From Kribbibacterium absianum (lineage in GTDB: Bacteria > Actinomycetota > Coriobacteriia > Coriobacteriales > Atopobiaceae): a stretch of DNA of 64,000 nt. Location: the NCBI RefSeq assembly GCF_030067705.1, contig NZ_JASJEX010000002.1, positions 186,001 through 250,000 on the forward strand. The letters are read 5' to 3'. Both the position numbers and the translations under genes were made by a program. The notes under the pieces are model-generated. The model saw nothing but the letters and a program-made list of their open reading frames with translations, had not been told where the DNA came from and searched no databases. This document shows, in pieces, positions 52,047 through 61,209 of this stretch (the stretch's first letter is position 1; each line of letters begins with the position of its first letter).

Positions 52047-53141
52047 ATGGCTGACCAGCGCCCGACGGACCCCCGCCATAACCCATGGCACCGGGACGCG
52101 ACCGAGGACGACCCCGGCCGCTCGATTGTCCCGTACGGCTCCGACACGCAGGAGCACCGCGCAGGGCGCGACCCCTTCACCGTCGCGCTCGTGTGGTGCC
52201 TCCTGGGCGGTGCGGCGCTGGGCTTCTTCACGCTCATCGGCTGTGCGATGGTGGCCTTCGGCGCCGGGGCGGCCCTTGGTGGCCGCAACGGCGCTGGCGT
52301 GCCTGTCAGCGCACCTCGGCGGGTCCTTTCGCGCCAGCAGATCCTGTGGTGCGTGTTGGCGTCCGTGGGCGGTGCCGCGATCGGCGCGTGGCTAGGCGGC
52401 CTCGGCCTCGTGTTCCTTCTCGAGGCCGTGGTGGACGTCGCGCTCTCGTGGGTCGTGGCGAGGCTCGTGATTCGCGAGCGGGCCAGCGCGGGCACTGGGT
52501 ACCTCATCGCCGCCGTGGCGACGGTCGCGTATCTCGTCCTGTCCAGCGTCTCGGCACTGCTCGCGGGGGTGAGCCCGGTCACTGCGGCGCGGTCGATGAT
52601 CGACGCCGTGGTGAGCGCCACCGTCAGCGGCACCTCGCTCGACGTCGCTGCCCAGCTCCGGTCCCTGGAAGGGCTCCTGCTTCTGCTCTGGCCCTTCTAT
52701 TACTTCGTGCTCGGCGGCCTCAACGTGCTGTGCGCGCACGCCGGCGCGTGGCTGAGCGACCTGGTGCCGGGCTCGAAGCAGCCGTGGCGCATGGCCTCCT
52801 TCGAGGCTCCCCGGTGGTCGGTCATCGTGCTGATCGTCGGCGTGGCACTCGTGGGTGTCGGGTCGCTGGGGTTCCTGGGGGCGCTCGGCTCCTGCCTGCT
52901 CTCGGCGGGGCTCTGCACCCTCATGGCCGTCCGGTTCGTGTTCATGGTCCAGGGCTTCGGGGTGGTGACCTGGTGGCTGAGCGCGCACCGCTTCGGCTGT
53001 CTGGTCCGGTTCCTCGTGCTGTTCCTGGCCGTGGACCTGGAGGCGTCGTTCCTAGTGGTGAGCCTTCTCGGCCTGGTGGATTTCTGGGCCAACTTCCGCA
53101 AGCTTCCCCGCAGCGGGAGGCCCGAGGGTACGAAGGCATGA
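52047..53141 (+). CDS. DUF2232 membrane protein
   Basis: 364 aa. After a charged 40-residue start it has about eight hydrophobic segments, with LEAVVDVALSWVVARLVIRERAS and LLLLLWPFYYFVLGGLNVLCAHAGAWL resembling the DUF2232 (YybS-like) family. Position between rpsR and rplI matches the yybS locus of Firmicutes. The function is unknown. The start is ATG 52047, 23 bases after rpsR with AAGGACG as a weak ribosome site. Confidence 0.82.
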   Translation: MADQRPTDPRHNPWHRDATEDDPGRSIVPYGSDTQEHRAGRDPFTVALVWCLLGGAALGFFTLIGCAMVAFGAGAALGGRNGAGVPVSAPRRVLSRQQILWCVLASVGGAAIGAWLGGLGLVFLLEAVVDVALSWVVARLVIRERASAGTGYLIAAVATVAYLVLSSVSALLAGVSPVTAARSMIDAVVSATVSGTSLDVAAQLRSLEGLLLLLWPFYYFVLGGLNVLCAHAGAWLSDLVPGSKQPWRMASFEAPRWSVIVLIVGVALVGVGSLGFLGALGSCLLSAGLCTLMAVRFVFMVQGFGVVTWWLSAHRFGCLVRFLVLFLAVDLEASFLVVSLLGLVDFWANFRKLPRSGRPEGTKA

Positions 53142-53187
53142 AGCAAGAGAGCCGGCGCGAGCCGGCACATCTAAAGGAGTCTGTCCC

Positions 53188-53736
53188 ATGAAAGTCATTC
53201 TTCTGAGCGAGCTCAGGGGCAAGGGCGGCGAGGGCGACGTCATCGACGTCGCTCAGGGCTATGCGGAGAACTACCTGTTCCCCAACCGCATCGCGCTGCC
53301 CGCCACCCCGGGCAACATCAAGCAGCTCGAGGAGCGCCGGCACAAGATCGCCGAGCGCGAGGCCCAGCGCATCAAGGACGCCGAGGCCATGCGCGACCAG
53401 CTCGAGGGCAAGGTCGTCGTCATCGACGTGAAGATCGGCGACGAGGGTCAGCTGTTCGGCTCCGTCACCAACACGATGGTCGGCGATGCCCTCAAGGAGC
53501 AGTACGGCATCGAGGTGGACCGCAAGCGCATCGAGATCCACAAGCCGATCAAGACCGCCGGTCTGCACCAGGTCGTCGTGAGCCTGTACCGCAACATCTT
53601 CGCCACCATCGGTGTCCAGGTGGGTGCCCCCGAGGACCTGCCCGAGGGCGATGCCGAGGTTCCTGCGGACGAGCAGCCGGCCACCGAGGCGGAGCTCACC
53701 GTCGAGGACACGCCTGCCGAGGAGCCGGTCGCCTAG
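53188..53736 (+). CDS. rplI: 50S ribosomal protein L9
   Basis: 182 aa from ATG 53188 (AAAGGAG upstream). The N-terminal RNA-binding part starts MKVILLSELRGKGGEGDVID with AENYLFPNRIA, then the long connecting helix and the C-terminal domain (LFGSVTNTMVGDALKEQYGI). About 33 extra residues at the end are acidic (EGDAEVPADEQPATEAELT) and beyond the usual family length of about 150. A strong terminator follows. Confidence 0.96.
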   Translation: MKVILLSELRGKGGEGDVIDVAQGYAENYLFPNRIALPATPGNIKQLEERRHKIAEREAQRIKDAEAMRDQLEGKVVVIDVKIGDEGQLFGSVTNTMVGDALKEQYGIEVDRKRIEIHKPIKTAGLHQVVVSLYRNIFATIGVQVGAPEDLPEGDAEVPADEQPATEAELTVEDTPAEEPVA

Positions 53737-53821
53737 CGGTCACGCCAGGACGCTTTCGACACGTCAGCGATGATTCCGCTGAAAGCCCAACGAAGCGGGT
53801 ACCAGCGGAAACACTAAGACG

Positions 53822-53855
53822 AACCGCCCGTCAAGTGGTGACGGGCGGTTTTTTC
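53822..53855 (+). terminator. Terminator of the rpsF-rplI operon
   Basis: AACCGCCCGTC (53822-53832) pairs with GACGGGCGGTT (53840-53850), followed by TTTT. It stands 85 bases after rplI. Confidence 0.95.
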
Positions 53856-53882
53856 TGCCAATTTGTGCAACCAAATGAGCCA

Positions 53883-53926
53883 TCTACCTGCGATAATGCG
53901 TGAGCACTTACAAACATGCAGGTAGA
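53883..53926. repeat. 9-bp inverted repeat upstream of dnaB
   Basis: TCTACCTGC (53883-53891) and GCAGGTAGA (53918-53926) flank an AT-rich 26-base centre. It lies in the 423-base rplI-dnaB gap, which otherwise shows no credible gene. Operator or promoter function is possible. Confidence 0.5.
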
Positions 53927-54159
53927 CGGCGACATATCGGGAACGGCCCCCTCCGAGCGCGAACCAACCTATCGTGATTGTCGAAAACTACCGCTCGAGC
54001 GCCTGCGAGATGTGTTGAAAACGTTCATAAGCCCCAAACCCCCAGAACACGCGGCGATGAGCCGCAAACACACCAGTGTCGACAGCAGAAAACGCATCAA
54101 TGATCAAAGTGACGCCTCAGCCGTTGCGCTAGGATACACGAGCCCGTCGAGGAGGAACG

Positions 54160-55539
54160 ATGCCCAAGGTGCCCGCAGCGGACGCGTCCGCGTCCGCCCC
54201 CAAAATGCCCCAGGACCTCGAGGCCGAGAAATCGGTCCTCTCGGCCATGATCCTCTCGCCGGAGGTGCTCCAAGAGTGCCTGGTGGACCTCGAGGACAGC
54301 GACTTCTACCTGCCCCGCAACCAGACCATCTACGCGACGCTGCGGGACATGTTCGACGAGGGCAAGCCCATCGACCCAATCTCGCTGGCGGACCGTCTCG
54401 CCTCCCATAAGCGTCTGGACGAGGTCGGCGGGCGCGCCTACCTCACGGAGCTGGGCTCCGACTCCTTCGCGCTCGCGTCCTGGCGGCACCACGCGGACAT
54501 GCTGCGCCGCGACTCCACGCTGCGCCAGATGATCATGGCCTCGGCCCGGGTCTCCGCCCTCGCCTTCGACGCCCCGGAGGACACGAAAGAGGTCATCGAC
54601 TCTGCCGAGCGCATGATCCTCTCGGTGACCAACCGCGACATCCGCTCCAGCTACATCACGATCCAAGACGCGATGAAGGGCCTCTACCAGGAGATCCAGG
54701 ACCAGGCGCGGAGCGGCGAGCACATGCTCGGCGTCAAGACCGGCTTCCCGCGGCTGGACGAGAAGCTCCTCGGCCTGCGTGCGGGCCAGATGGTGGTCGT
54801 CGGCGCACGCCCGGGCGTGGGCAAGACGTCCTTCGCGCTCAACCTCGCCGTGCAGGCCGCCGAGGAGGGGGCGTCCGTGGTGTTCTTCTCATTGGAGATG
54901 AGCGCGACCGAGATCGCCCAGCGCCTGATGTCCGCGCGGGCACAGGTGGACCTCCAGGCGATTCGCTCGGCCCGCATCAAGCGCGAGGAGTGGGCGGAGC
55001 TGGAGCGGGCCACCGAGGACCTCTCCAAGCTCGACCTGCTCATCGACGACACCCCGGGCACCACGATCACCGAGGTGCGCGCCAAGGCGCGCCGCATGCT
55101 CAACCACAAGGAGAACGGGCTCATCATCCTCGACTACCTGCAGCTCGTGAGCCCGCCGCCCAGCCGCCGCGCCGACTCCCGCGCCACCGAGGTCTCCGAG
55201 ATGAGCCGTGGCATCAAGATCATGGCCAAGGACCTGGGGGTGCCGGTCGTGGCCCTGTCCCAGCTCTCCCGTCAGTCTGAGGCGCGCACCGGCAAGCGCC
55301 CCCAGCTCTCCGACCTTCGCGAGTCCGGCGCCATCGAGCAGGACGCCGACATCGTCATCCTGCTGGACCGTTCGTCCACCCCCGAGGAGGCGGAGCGCAG
55401 CGACCGGCCGGACGAGGGCGTCACCGAGTTCATCGTGGCCAAGAACCGTTCCGGCCCGGTGGGCACCATCGAGATGGCGTTCCTCAAGGAGTCGACGAAG
55501 TTCATGGAGCTGGACACGCGCTACGACGACATGGGTTAG
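54160..55539 (+). CDS. dnaB: Replicative DNA helicase DnaB
   Basis: 459 aa from ATG 54160 (GAGGAGGAA upstream). N-terminal domain from about 15 (PQDLEAEKSVLSAMILSPE) to 110; RecA-like motor with Walker A GARPGVGKTSFALN, FFSLEMSATEIAQRLMSA, Walker B LIILDYLQLV and the late ALSQLSRQSEARTGKRPQLS. It unwinds DNA at the fork as a hexamer and is expected to be loaded through DnaA and the DciA-like protein at 18036. No intein is seen. Confidence 0.96.
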   Translation: MPKVPAADASASAPKMPQDLEAEKSVLSAMILSPEVLQECLVDLEDSDFYLPRNQTIYATLRDMFDEGKPIDPISLADRLASHKRLDEVGGRAYLTELGSDSFALASWRHHADMLRRDSTLRQMIMASARVSALAFDAPEDTKEVIDSAERMILSVTNRDIRSSYITIQDAMKGLYQEIQDQARSGEHMLGVKTGFPRLDEKLLGLRAGQMVVVGARPGVGKTSFALNLAVQAAEEGASVVFFSLEMSATEIAQRLMSARAQVDLQAIRSARIKREEWAELERATEDLSKLDLLIDDTPGTTITEVRAKARRMLNHKENGLIILDYLQLVSPPPSRRADSRATEVSEMSRGIKIMAKDLGVPVVALSQLSRQSEARTGKRPQLSDLRESGAIEQDADIVILLDRSSTPEEAERSDRPDEGVTEFIVAKNRSGPVGTIEMAFLKESTKFMELDTRYDDMG

Positions 55540-55605
55540 GGCGCGCCGCAGGCGACGTCCGGGCGCTCCATCCCTCGCGTACAATCAGGCACAAGGAGGG
55601 CGCTC

Positions 55606-56523
55606 ATGGACGTCTGGGACCTGCGGGACAACGAGCCGTCGCTGCTCATGTACGGCGGACGAGCCGGCCGCAAGGACGGCATCCTTATCGATGGTGCCCC
55701 ATGGATCGCCAAGTACCCGCGCACCACGCGGGACCTGACGGGCAAGAACCTGCCCTCCTACACCTCGTCGCCCGTTTCCGAGTACGTGGGCTCGCACATC
55801 TACAGCTTGTTGGGGATTCCGGCCCACGAGACCCATCTCGGGTATCGCGGCGGAAAGATCGTGTGCGCCTGCCGGGACTTCACGGCGGACGGCAGCCGGC
55901 TCTTCGAGTTCTCCAAGGTCAAGACCACGATGGACGACGACCAGGAGGGCTTCCACGGCTCCCCATCGGACGGCGAGGTGGTCTATCTGTCCGATGTGCT
56001 GGCCACCATCGACACGGCTCCCGTCCTGGCACACGTGCCGGGGGTTCGCGAGCGCTTCTGGGACATGTTCGTGGTGGACGCCCTTATCAAGAACCCCGAC
56101 CGCAACAACGGAAACTGGGGCGTGCTCCTGCGCGATGGGGCGTACGAGCTGGCTCCCGTGTACGACAACGGAAGCTGTCTGTTCCCCAAGCGCGCCGATG
56201 ATGCCTTTGGGCGACGCACCGACCCACAGGCTCTGGACGAGGACGCCTTCGGCACCAATGTGTCGGCCTATGTGTTGATGGGGGACGACGGGAGGCCGCA
56301 CCACATCCATCCCTTCGCGTACATGGCCGAGAGCGCGAACCCGGACCTGAGGGCGGCGATGGCTCGGGTGGCCGCGGCATTCGACTTCGGCGCGGTCGAG
56401 CGGCTGTTCATGAGCCTGCCCAGCGAGGCCTACGGCTGGCGCGTGATGTCAGAACCGGTGCGCGAGGCCAACCTGCGCCTTATTGAGAAGCGTTTTGACG
56501 AGGGGCTGCGGCCGTTGGTGTGA
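55606..56523 (+). CDS. CtkA/HipA-like protein kinase
   Basis: 305 aa from ATG 55606 (AAGGAGG upstream). A small lobe with WIAKYP (Lys 36) and SEYVGSHIYSLLGI (Glu 59) is followed by the HipA-type catalytic loop NPDRNNGNWG (Asp 165, Asn 168/170) and the metal site APVYDNG (Asp 187). It lacks the HipA N-terminal subdomain 1 and no HipB-like DNA-binding antitoxin lies beside it, so it is closer to the stand-alone CtkA type described in Helicobacter. Target is unknown; a Ser/Thr kinase role is inferred. Confidence 0.82.
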   Translation: MDVWDLRDNEPSLLMYGGRAGRKDGILIDGAPWIAKYPRTTRDLTGKNLPSYTSSPVSEYVGSHIYSLLGIPAHETHLGYRGGKIVCACRDFTADGSRLFEFSKVKTTMDDDQEGFHGSPSDGEVVYLSDVLATIDTAPVLAHVPGVRERFWDMFVVDALIKNPDRNNGNWGVLLRDGAYELAPVYDNGSCLFPKRADDAFGRRTDPQALDEDAFGTNVSAYVLMGDDGRPHHIHPFAYMAESANPDLRAAMARVAAAFDFGAVERLFMSLPSEAYGWRVMSEPVREANLRLIEKRFDEGLRPLV

Positions 56524-56687
56524 GGCCATGGGCAGCGCAGGTGGCGCCCTCGCGCACGGGCCCACGAGCCGCGACGCTCCGCGCCGATGCGGCCTCGCCA
56601 TGGCTTCGGGCGCCTTTGGGCCCATGGGGCGCAGGCTCCCGTATACTGAGATGTCGCTTGGCTCAAGACAATGCATAGGGGAGCGTC

Positions 56688-57992
56688 ATGGGATCGACGA
56701 TTCTTGTGGGCACGCAGTGGGGCGACGAGGGCAAGGGCAAGGTCACCGACCTCATCTCCGGCGAGTACGACATCGTCTGCCGCTGCCAGGGCGGCGCGAA
56801 CGCCGGACACACGGTGATCGCGAACGGCCACAAGCTGGCGCTGCACCAAATCCCGTCCGGCGTGGTCTATGACGAGGTCGTGCCGGTGATCGGCAACGGG
56901 TGCATCGTGGACCCGTCCGTGGTGCTCGAGGAGTTCGCCCAGCTGGACGCCCAGGGCATCGATTACTCCAACCTCAAGATCTCGGGCAACGCGCACATCG
57001 TGATGCCCTACCACAAGGACCTCGACGGGGCCAACGAGCGTCGCCTCGGCAAGAACCTCATCGGCACCACCCGGCGCGGCGTCGGGCCCTGCTACAGCGA
57101 CAAGGCCGCGCGCATCGGCCTCCGTATGCAGGACATGCTCGACGAGAAGATCTTCCGCCAGAAGCTCGAGACCGCGCTGCTCGAGAAGAACCCCATCCTG
57201 GAGCTCATCTACGGGATGCCCACCTACACCGTGGACCAGATCTGCGAGACCTACCTGCCCTATGCCGAGCGTCTGAAGCCCTACATCATCGAGAGCTCCA
57301 AGTACCTCAACGAGGCCATCGACGAGGGCAAGAACATCCTCTTCGAGGGGTCGCAGGCCACGATGCTCGACATCGACTTCGGCACCTATCCCTTTGTGAC
57401 GAGTTCCAACTGCACCGCCGGCGGCGCCATCACCGGATCGGGCGTCGGGCCCAAGAACATCGACCGCGTCGTGGGCATCGCCAAGGCCTACCTCACGCGC
57501 GTGGGCTCCGGCCCGTTCCCGACGGAGCTGCCGCAGGGCGACGAGGTGGGCGAGCTGCTCTGCGAGGTGGGCCACGAGTACGGCGTGACCACGGGGCGCA
57601 AGCGCCGGTGCGGCTGGTACGACGCCGTGGTGGTGAACTACGCCGCCCGGGTGAACGGCCTCACGGACCTCGCGCTCACCAAGCTCGACGTGCTCGGGTG
57701 CCTCGACACCATCAAGGTGTGCGTCGCCTACGAGTGCGACGGCGTGCGCTACACCACGGTGCCGGAGCACCAGTCCGTCTTCTACAAGGCGGAGCCCGTG
57801 TACATCGAGATGCCCGGCTGGAAGTGCGACATCTCGAACGTGCGCAACTACTACGAGCTGCCGCGCGAGGCCAAGGACTACGTGGACCTCATCGAGCAGC
57901 TCTCCGGCGTGCCCGTCTCCATCGTGTGCGTGGGCCCGGACCGCGAGCAGACCATCGACCGCCACTGGACGGCCGGCCCCCGCAGCCTGTAA
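56688..57992 (+). CDS. purA: Adenylosuccinate synthetase
   Basis: 434 aa from ATG 56688. It joins IMP and aspartate using GTP, the first step from IMP to AMP. The P-loop-like GTQWGDEGKGKVTD begins at residue 8, followed by GGANAGHTV, IGTTRRGVGPCYSDKAAR, EGSQATMLDIDFGTYPFVTSS in pieces, and the late GRKRRCGWYD. A TATACT sequence at 56642 may be the promoter -10. purD lies 0.9 kb further on, with a DegV-like gene between. Confidence 0.96.
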   Translation: MGSTILVGTQWGDEGKGKVTDLISGEYDIVCRCQGGANAGHTVIANGHKLALHQIPSGVVYDEVVPVIGNGCIVDPSVVLEEFAQLDAQGIDYSNLKISGNAHIVMPYHKDLDGANERRLGKNLIGTTRRGVGPCYSDKAARIGLRMQDMLDEKIFRQKLETALLEKNPILELIYGMPTYTVDQICETYLPYAERLKPYIIESSKYLNEAIDEGKNILFEGSQATMLDIDFGTYPFVTSSNCTAGGAITGSGVGPKNIDRVVGIAKAYLTRVGSGPFPTELPQGDEVGELLCEVGHEYGVTTGRKRRCGWYDAVVVNYAARVNGLTDLALTKLDVLGCLDTIKVCVAYECDGVRYTTVPEHQSVFYKAEPVYIEMPGWKCDISNVRNYYELPREAKDYVDLIEQLSGVPVSIVCVGPDREQTIDRHWTAGPRSL

Positions 57993-58008
57993 AGCCGAGA
58001 CGCCCGCC

Positions 58009-58848
58009 ATGTTCGCGCTGGTAACGGACGCCGCCTCGGGATTGCCGATGGACTGGTGCGCGAGCCACGATGTGCAGCTCGTGGCCCTCACCCGCGCTGG
58101 CTCGGGCAAGCGCGTGCGCGTCGGCGCCCCGGCCGTGGAGGACTACAAGATCCTCTTCGCCCACCTGCTCCGGGAAGGGCGCGAGGTGCTCTGCGTCACG
58201 GCGTCGTCGGCGTTGTCGCGGTCCCACAGCCATGCCCTGGAGGCGGCGGAGGACCTGGACGGCGTGACCGTCGTGGACTCCAAGTGCACGAGCGCCGGGG
58301 AAGCGCTGTTGGTCCAGGTGTTGGCGTCCGGGAACGTGGCCGGCATGGACCGCGAGGACGCGGCCTCCTACGCCTCTGCCCTGGTCGGGCACCTGACAAT
58401 GCTCACTTTGGCGCCCCCCGGGGGAGGGACCGGGCACAAGCGGTCCCTCGTGGCGGCGGCCCAGGCGACGCTGGCAAAGCGCCACGGGTTCTCAACGCTT
58501 ATGACCTTCGACGAGGCGGGCGCGCTGGTCTCGGCCGGCCGTTTTGCCGACCCCTCGGTGGCGGCCGGGCGCGTGTCTCGACTGATGAGGTTGGACCGCG
58601 AGCGCGACGGGCGCCTCTTGATCCTCGGCACCTATGTGGACACGCCGCGAAGCCTTGCTGTGCTCGGACGCCAAGAGGACGACGTGGAGCGGCTCTTGAA
58701 CGAGCGGCGTGCGCTCCCGCTGACTGGGGCGCTCGCGGCCGCTGCGGGTGCCGGGTCCGCGTCGGTCGCCTATGTGGCGATGAAGTACGTGACGGGGCCG
58801 TTGGCGGAGGACCCGGCCTGGGGCGTGGGGTGCGTGCTCGGCCACTGA
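58009..58848 (+). CDS. DegV-family-like fatty-acid-binding protein (divergent)
   Basis: 279 aa, starting 17 bases after purA. The N-terminal domain follows the DegV pattern: FALVTDAASGLP, CVTASSALSRSHSHALEAA and VTVVDSKCTSAGEALLV. The second domain, with LMTFDEAGALVSAGRF, is recognisable but loses several usual motifs, and the C-terminus LPLTGALAAAAGAGSASVAY is atypical. DegV/FakB proteins bind fatty acids for kinase FakA. Substrate and function here are uncertain. Confidence 0.68.
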   Translation: MFALVTDAASGLPMDWCASHDVQLVALTRAGSGKRVRVGAPAVEDYKILFAHLLREGREVLCVTASSALSRSHSHALEAAEDLDGVTVVDSKCTSAGEALLVQVLASGNVAGMDREDAASYASALVGHLTMLTLAPPGGGTGHKRSLVAAAQATLAKRHGFSTLMTFDEAGALVSAGRFADPSVAAGRVSRLMRLDRERDGRLLILGTYVDTPRSLAVLGRQEDDVERLLNERRALPLTGALAAAAGAGSASVAYVAMKYVTGPLAEDPAWGVGCVLGH

Positions 58849-58908
58849 CGGAACAAACGGCCGCAGCGGGGGCTCGCGGCCGATTCAACGAGACGAGAGG
58901 GCAGAGAC

Positions 58909-60189
58909 ATGGGCAACGCTGGACTGAAGGTGCTGGTGCTGGGCTCGGGAGGTCGCGAGCACGCCCTGGCGGCCGCCTTGGCGGGCTCGCCGTCGGTGGC
59001 GGAGGTGCTCGTGGCGCCGGGCAACGGCGGCACGGCGGCCGTGGGGTCGAACGTCGCGCTGGACGCCGAGGACGGCGAGGCCGTCGCGACGTTCGCCGTT
59101 GAGAACGAGGTGGACCTCGTGGTCATCGGCCCCGAGGCGCCGCTTGTGGCCGGCGTCGGCGACGCGGTCCGTGCGGCCGGTGTGCCCGTGTTCGGCCCGA
59201 GCGCCGACGGCGCGCAGCTGGAGGGCTCCAAGGCCTTCGCCAAGGCCGTCATGGAGCGGGCCGGGGTGCCCACGGCCGAGTACGCGGCCTTCACCGAGGA
59301 GGCGCCGGCGCTCGAGTACCTGGCCACCGTGGGGGCGCCGATCGTGGTGAAGGCCGACGGCCTGGCCGCCGGCAAGGGCGTGGTGGTGGCCCAAACGCTG
59401 CAGGAGGCCGAGGACGCCGTGCGCGCCTGCTTCGGCGGGGCCTTCGGCGAGGCGGGCGCGACCGTGGTGATCGAGGAGTGCCTGGAAGGGCCGGAGTGCT
59501 CCCTGTTGTCCGTGACGGACGGCACGCGTCTGGCACACCTGGCGTGCGCGCAGGACCACAAGCGCGCCTACGAGGGCGACCGAGGGCCCAACACCGGCGG
59601 CATGGGCGTGTACTCCCCCGTGCCTCTCGTGACGGCCGAGGAGCACGCGGCCATGGAGGCGGCCAACGAGGCCGTGGTGGCGACGCTGGCCGACATGGAC
59701 ATCGACTACCGGGGCGTCATCTACGGCGGCTTCATGCTCACCGAGGACGGCCCCAAGGTGCTGGAGTTCAACGCGCGCTTCGGCGATCCCGAGACCGAGG
59801 TGGTGCTGCCACGCTTCCGGGGCGACCTGGGGCGCGTGCTGCTGGACGCCGCGAACGGGGAGCTGGACCCCGAGACGCTGAGCTGGGACGACGGCTGGGC
59901 TGTGGGCGTGGTGCTCGCGAGCGCGGGCTATCCCGGGAAGTACGAGACGGGCAAGGTCATCACCGGGGTCGCGGACGCCGAGGCGATGGACGGCGTGTCC
60001 GTGTACCATGCGGGGACCACGCTGGACGGGGAGGGCAACCTGCTGACGGCCGGTGGCCGTGTCCTCTGCGTGACGGCCGTGGGTCCCACCTTCGCCGAGG
60101 CGCGCGAGAAGGCCTACGCTGCCTGCGACAGGATCGACTTCGAGGGCAAGACGCTGCGCCGCGATATCGGCGCCCGCGCGATGGCGTGA
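58909..60189 (+). CDS. purD: Phosphoribosylamine--glycine ligase (GAR synthetase)
   Basis: 426 aa from ATG 58909. The N-terminal LVLGSGGREHALA, ATP-grasp residues IVVKADGLAAGKGVVVAQT, the clamp GPECSLLSVTDG, the PurD motif DHKRAYEGDRGPNTGGMG and metal-binding FNARFGDPE are all present. It is the second step of purine synthesis. No purN or purM is next to it, so the pathway genes are scattered. Confidence 0.96.
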   Translation: MGNAGLKVLVLGSGGREHALAAALAGSPSVAEVLVAPGNGGTAAVGSNVALDAEDGEAVATFAVENEVDLVVIGPEAPLVAGVGDAVRAAGVPVFGPSADGAQLEGSKAFAKAVMERAGVPTAEYAAFTEEAPALEYLATVGAPIVVKADGLAAGKGVVVAQTLQEAEDAVRACFGGAFGEAGATVVIEECLEGPECSLLSVTDGTRLAHLACAQDHKRAYEGDRGPNTGGMGVYSPVPLVTAEEHAAMEAANEAVVATLADMDIDYRGVIYGGFMLTEDGPKVLEFNARFGDPETEVVLPRFRGDLGRVLLDAANGELDPETLSWDDGWAVGVVLASAGYPGKYETGKVITGVADAEAMDGVSVYHAGTTLDGEGNLLTAGGRVLCVTAVGPTFAEAREKAYAACDRIDFEGKTLRRDIGARAMA

Positions 60190-60255
60190 CGGCACACGGA
60201 GACAGGCGGCCGCGCCCGCGGGGCCGCGCCGCCTTGCACTATCGATAGGAGCACC

Positions 60256-60933
60256 ATGGCTGACCAGGATGACGTCACCTACACCGCGGAGGACGACTTC
60301 GTGTCCCCGGACAACGACGACACCCGTCCCGTTGGGCCGCGCAGCCGGCACCTGGTGCTCGGGGGCGACGACCCGCGCGACCAGCTGCTCGAGGAGAAGT
60401 TCCTCGCCGAGGACATCGAGTACCAAGGCCGCATCCTCAACGTGAGCGCGGTGCAGCTGGAGCTGCCCAACGGCCATCAAACGGTGCACGACATCGTGCG
60501 GCACCCGGGCGCGGCGGCCGTGGTCGCCCTCACCAACGACGGCCAGGTGTGCGTCGTGCGCCAGTACCGCACGGCGCTCGGTCGTGTGACGGTGGAGATC
60601 CCGGCCGGCAAGCTCGACCCCGGCGAGGACCCGCTCGAGTGCGTCCGCCGCGAGCTCCGCGAGGAGACCGGCATGGAGGCCGAGAACATCGCGCAGCTCA
60701 CGTCCATCGTCACCAGCTGCGGGTTCTGCGACGAGATAATCCACATCTTCATGGCCACGGGGCTCACGTTCGCAGCGGCCCATCCCGATGAGGACGAGTT
60801 CCTCTTCGTGGACCTCGTGCCGACCGGTGAGCTGATCGACGCGGTGCTCGACGGGCGCATCGAGGACGCCAAGACCGTGGTGGGCGCGCTGGCGCTGGAC
60901 GCCATCGCGCGGCGCTTGGGGCCGGTGGAGTAG
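60256..60933 (+). CDS. Nudix hydrolase, ADP-ribose pyrophosphatase type
   Basis: 225 aa. An acidic 60-residue start is followed by the Nudix fold (about 60-215). The Nudix box GKLDPGEDPLECVRRELREE continues TGM, matching Gx5Ex7REUXEEXGU. The preceding VVRQYRTALGRVTVEIPAG and following FCDEIIHIFMATGL are typical of ADP-ribose pyrophosphatases. It probably cleans up ADP-ribose or similar nucleoside diphosphates. Confidence 0.88.
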   Translation: MADQDDVTYTAEDDFVSPDNDDTRPVGPRSRHLVLGGDDPRDQLLEEKFLAEDIEYQGRILNVSAVQLELPNGHQTVHDIVRHPGAAAVVALTNDGQVCVVRQYRTALGRVTVEIPAGKLDPGEDPLECVRRELREETGMEAENIAQLTSIVTSCGFCDEIIHIFMATGLTFAAAHPDEDEFLFVDLVPTGELIDAVLDGRIEDAKTVVGALALDAIARRLGPVE

Positions 60934-60955
60934 CCGGCACAAACGGTCGACCTGC

Positions 60956-60987
60956 CGAGGCCACGGCCATCACCGGCTGTGGCCTCG
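60956..60987 (+). terminator. Hairpin after the Nudix gene
   Basis: CGAGGCCAC (60956-60964) pairs with GTGGCCTCG (60979-60987), with an inner GCC/GGC. Weak T content follows, so termination is probable but not certain. Confidence 0.6.
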
Positions 60988-61209
60988 TTGCTCGTTGCGA
61001 CGATTGCTCTGCACCTCTTGAACTAAGCCCGACCAGGTACGGCGGAAGAAGGGTTCGGGTTCATCTGTGGGTGCGGCTCTGCGGCCGCGCCCACGTTCGT
61101 TTGCGTCCGTGGCTCTTTTGTTGCAAAGACTGTGGCGCCCGAGGAAGAACCAATCCACAGCAGTCCATATCATCAGGTCATCATCAGAAAGCAGAAGCGA
61201 GGTGGCCCG

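Noticed and set aside
53916-54410. Frame starting in the rplI-dnaB gap
   Set aside because: It overlaps 250 bases of dnaB in another frame and lacks a ribosome site.
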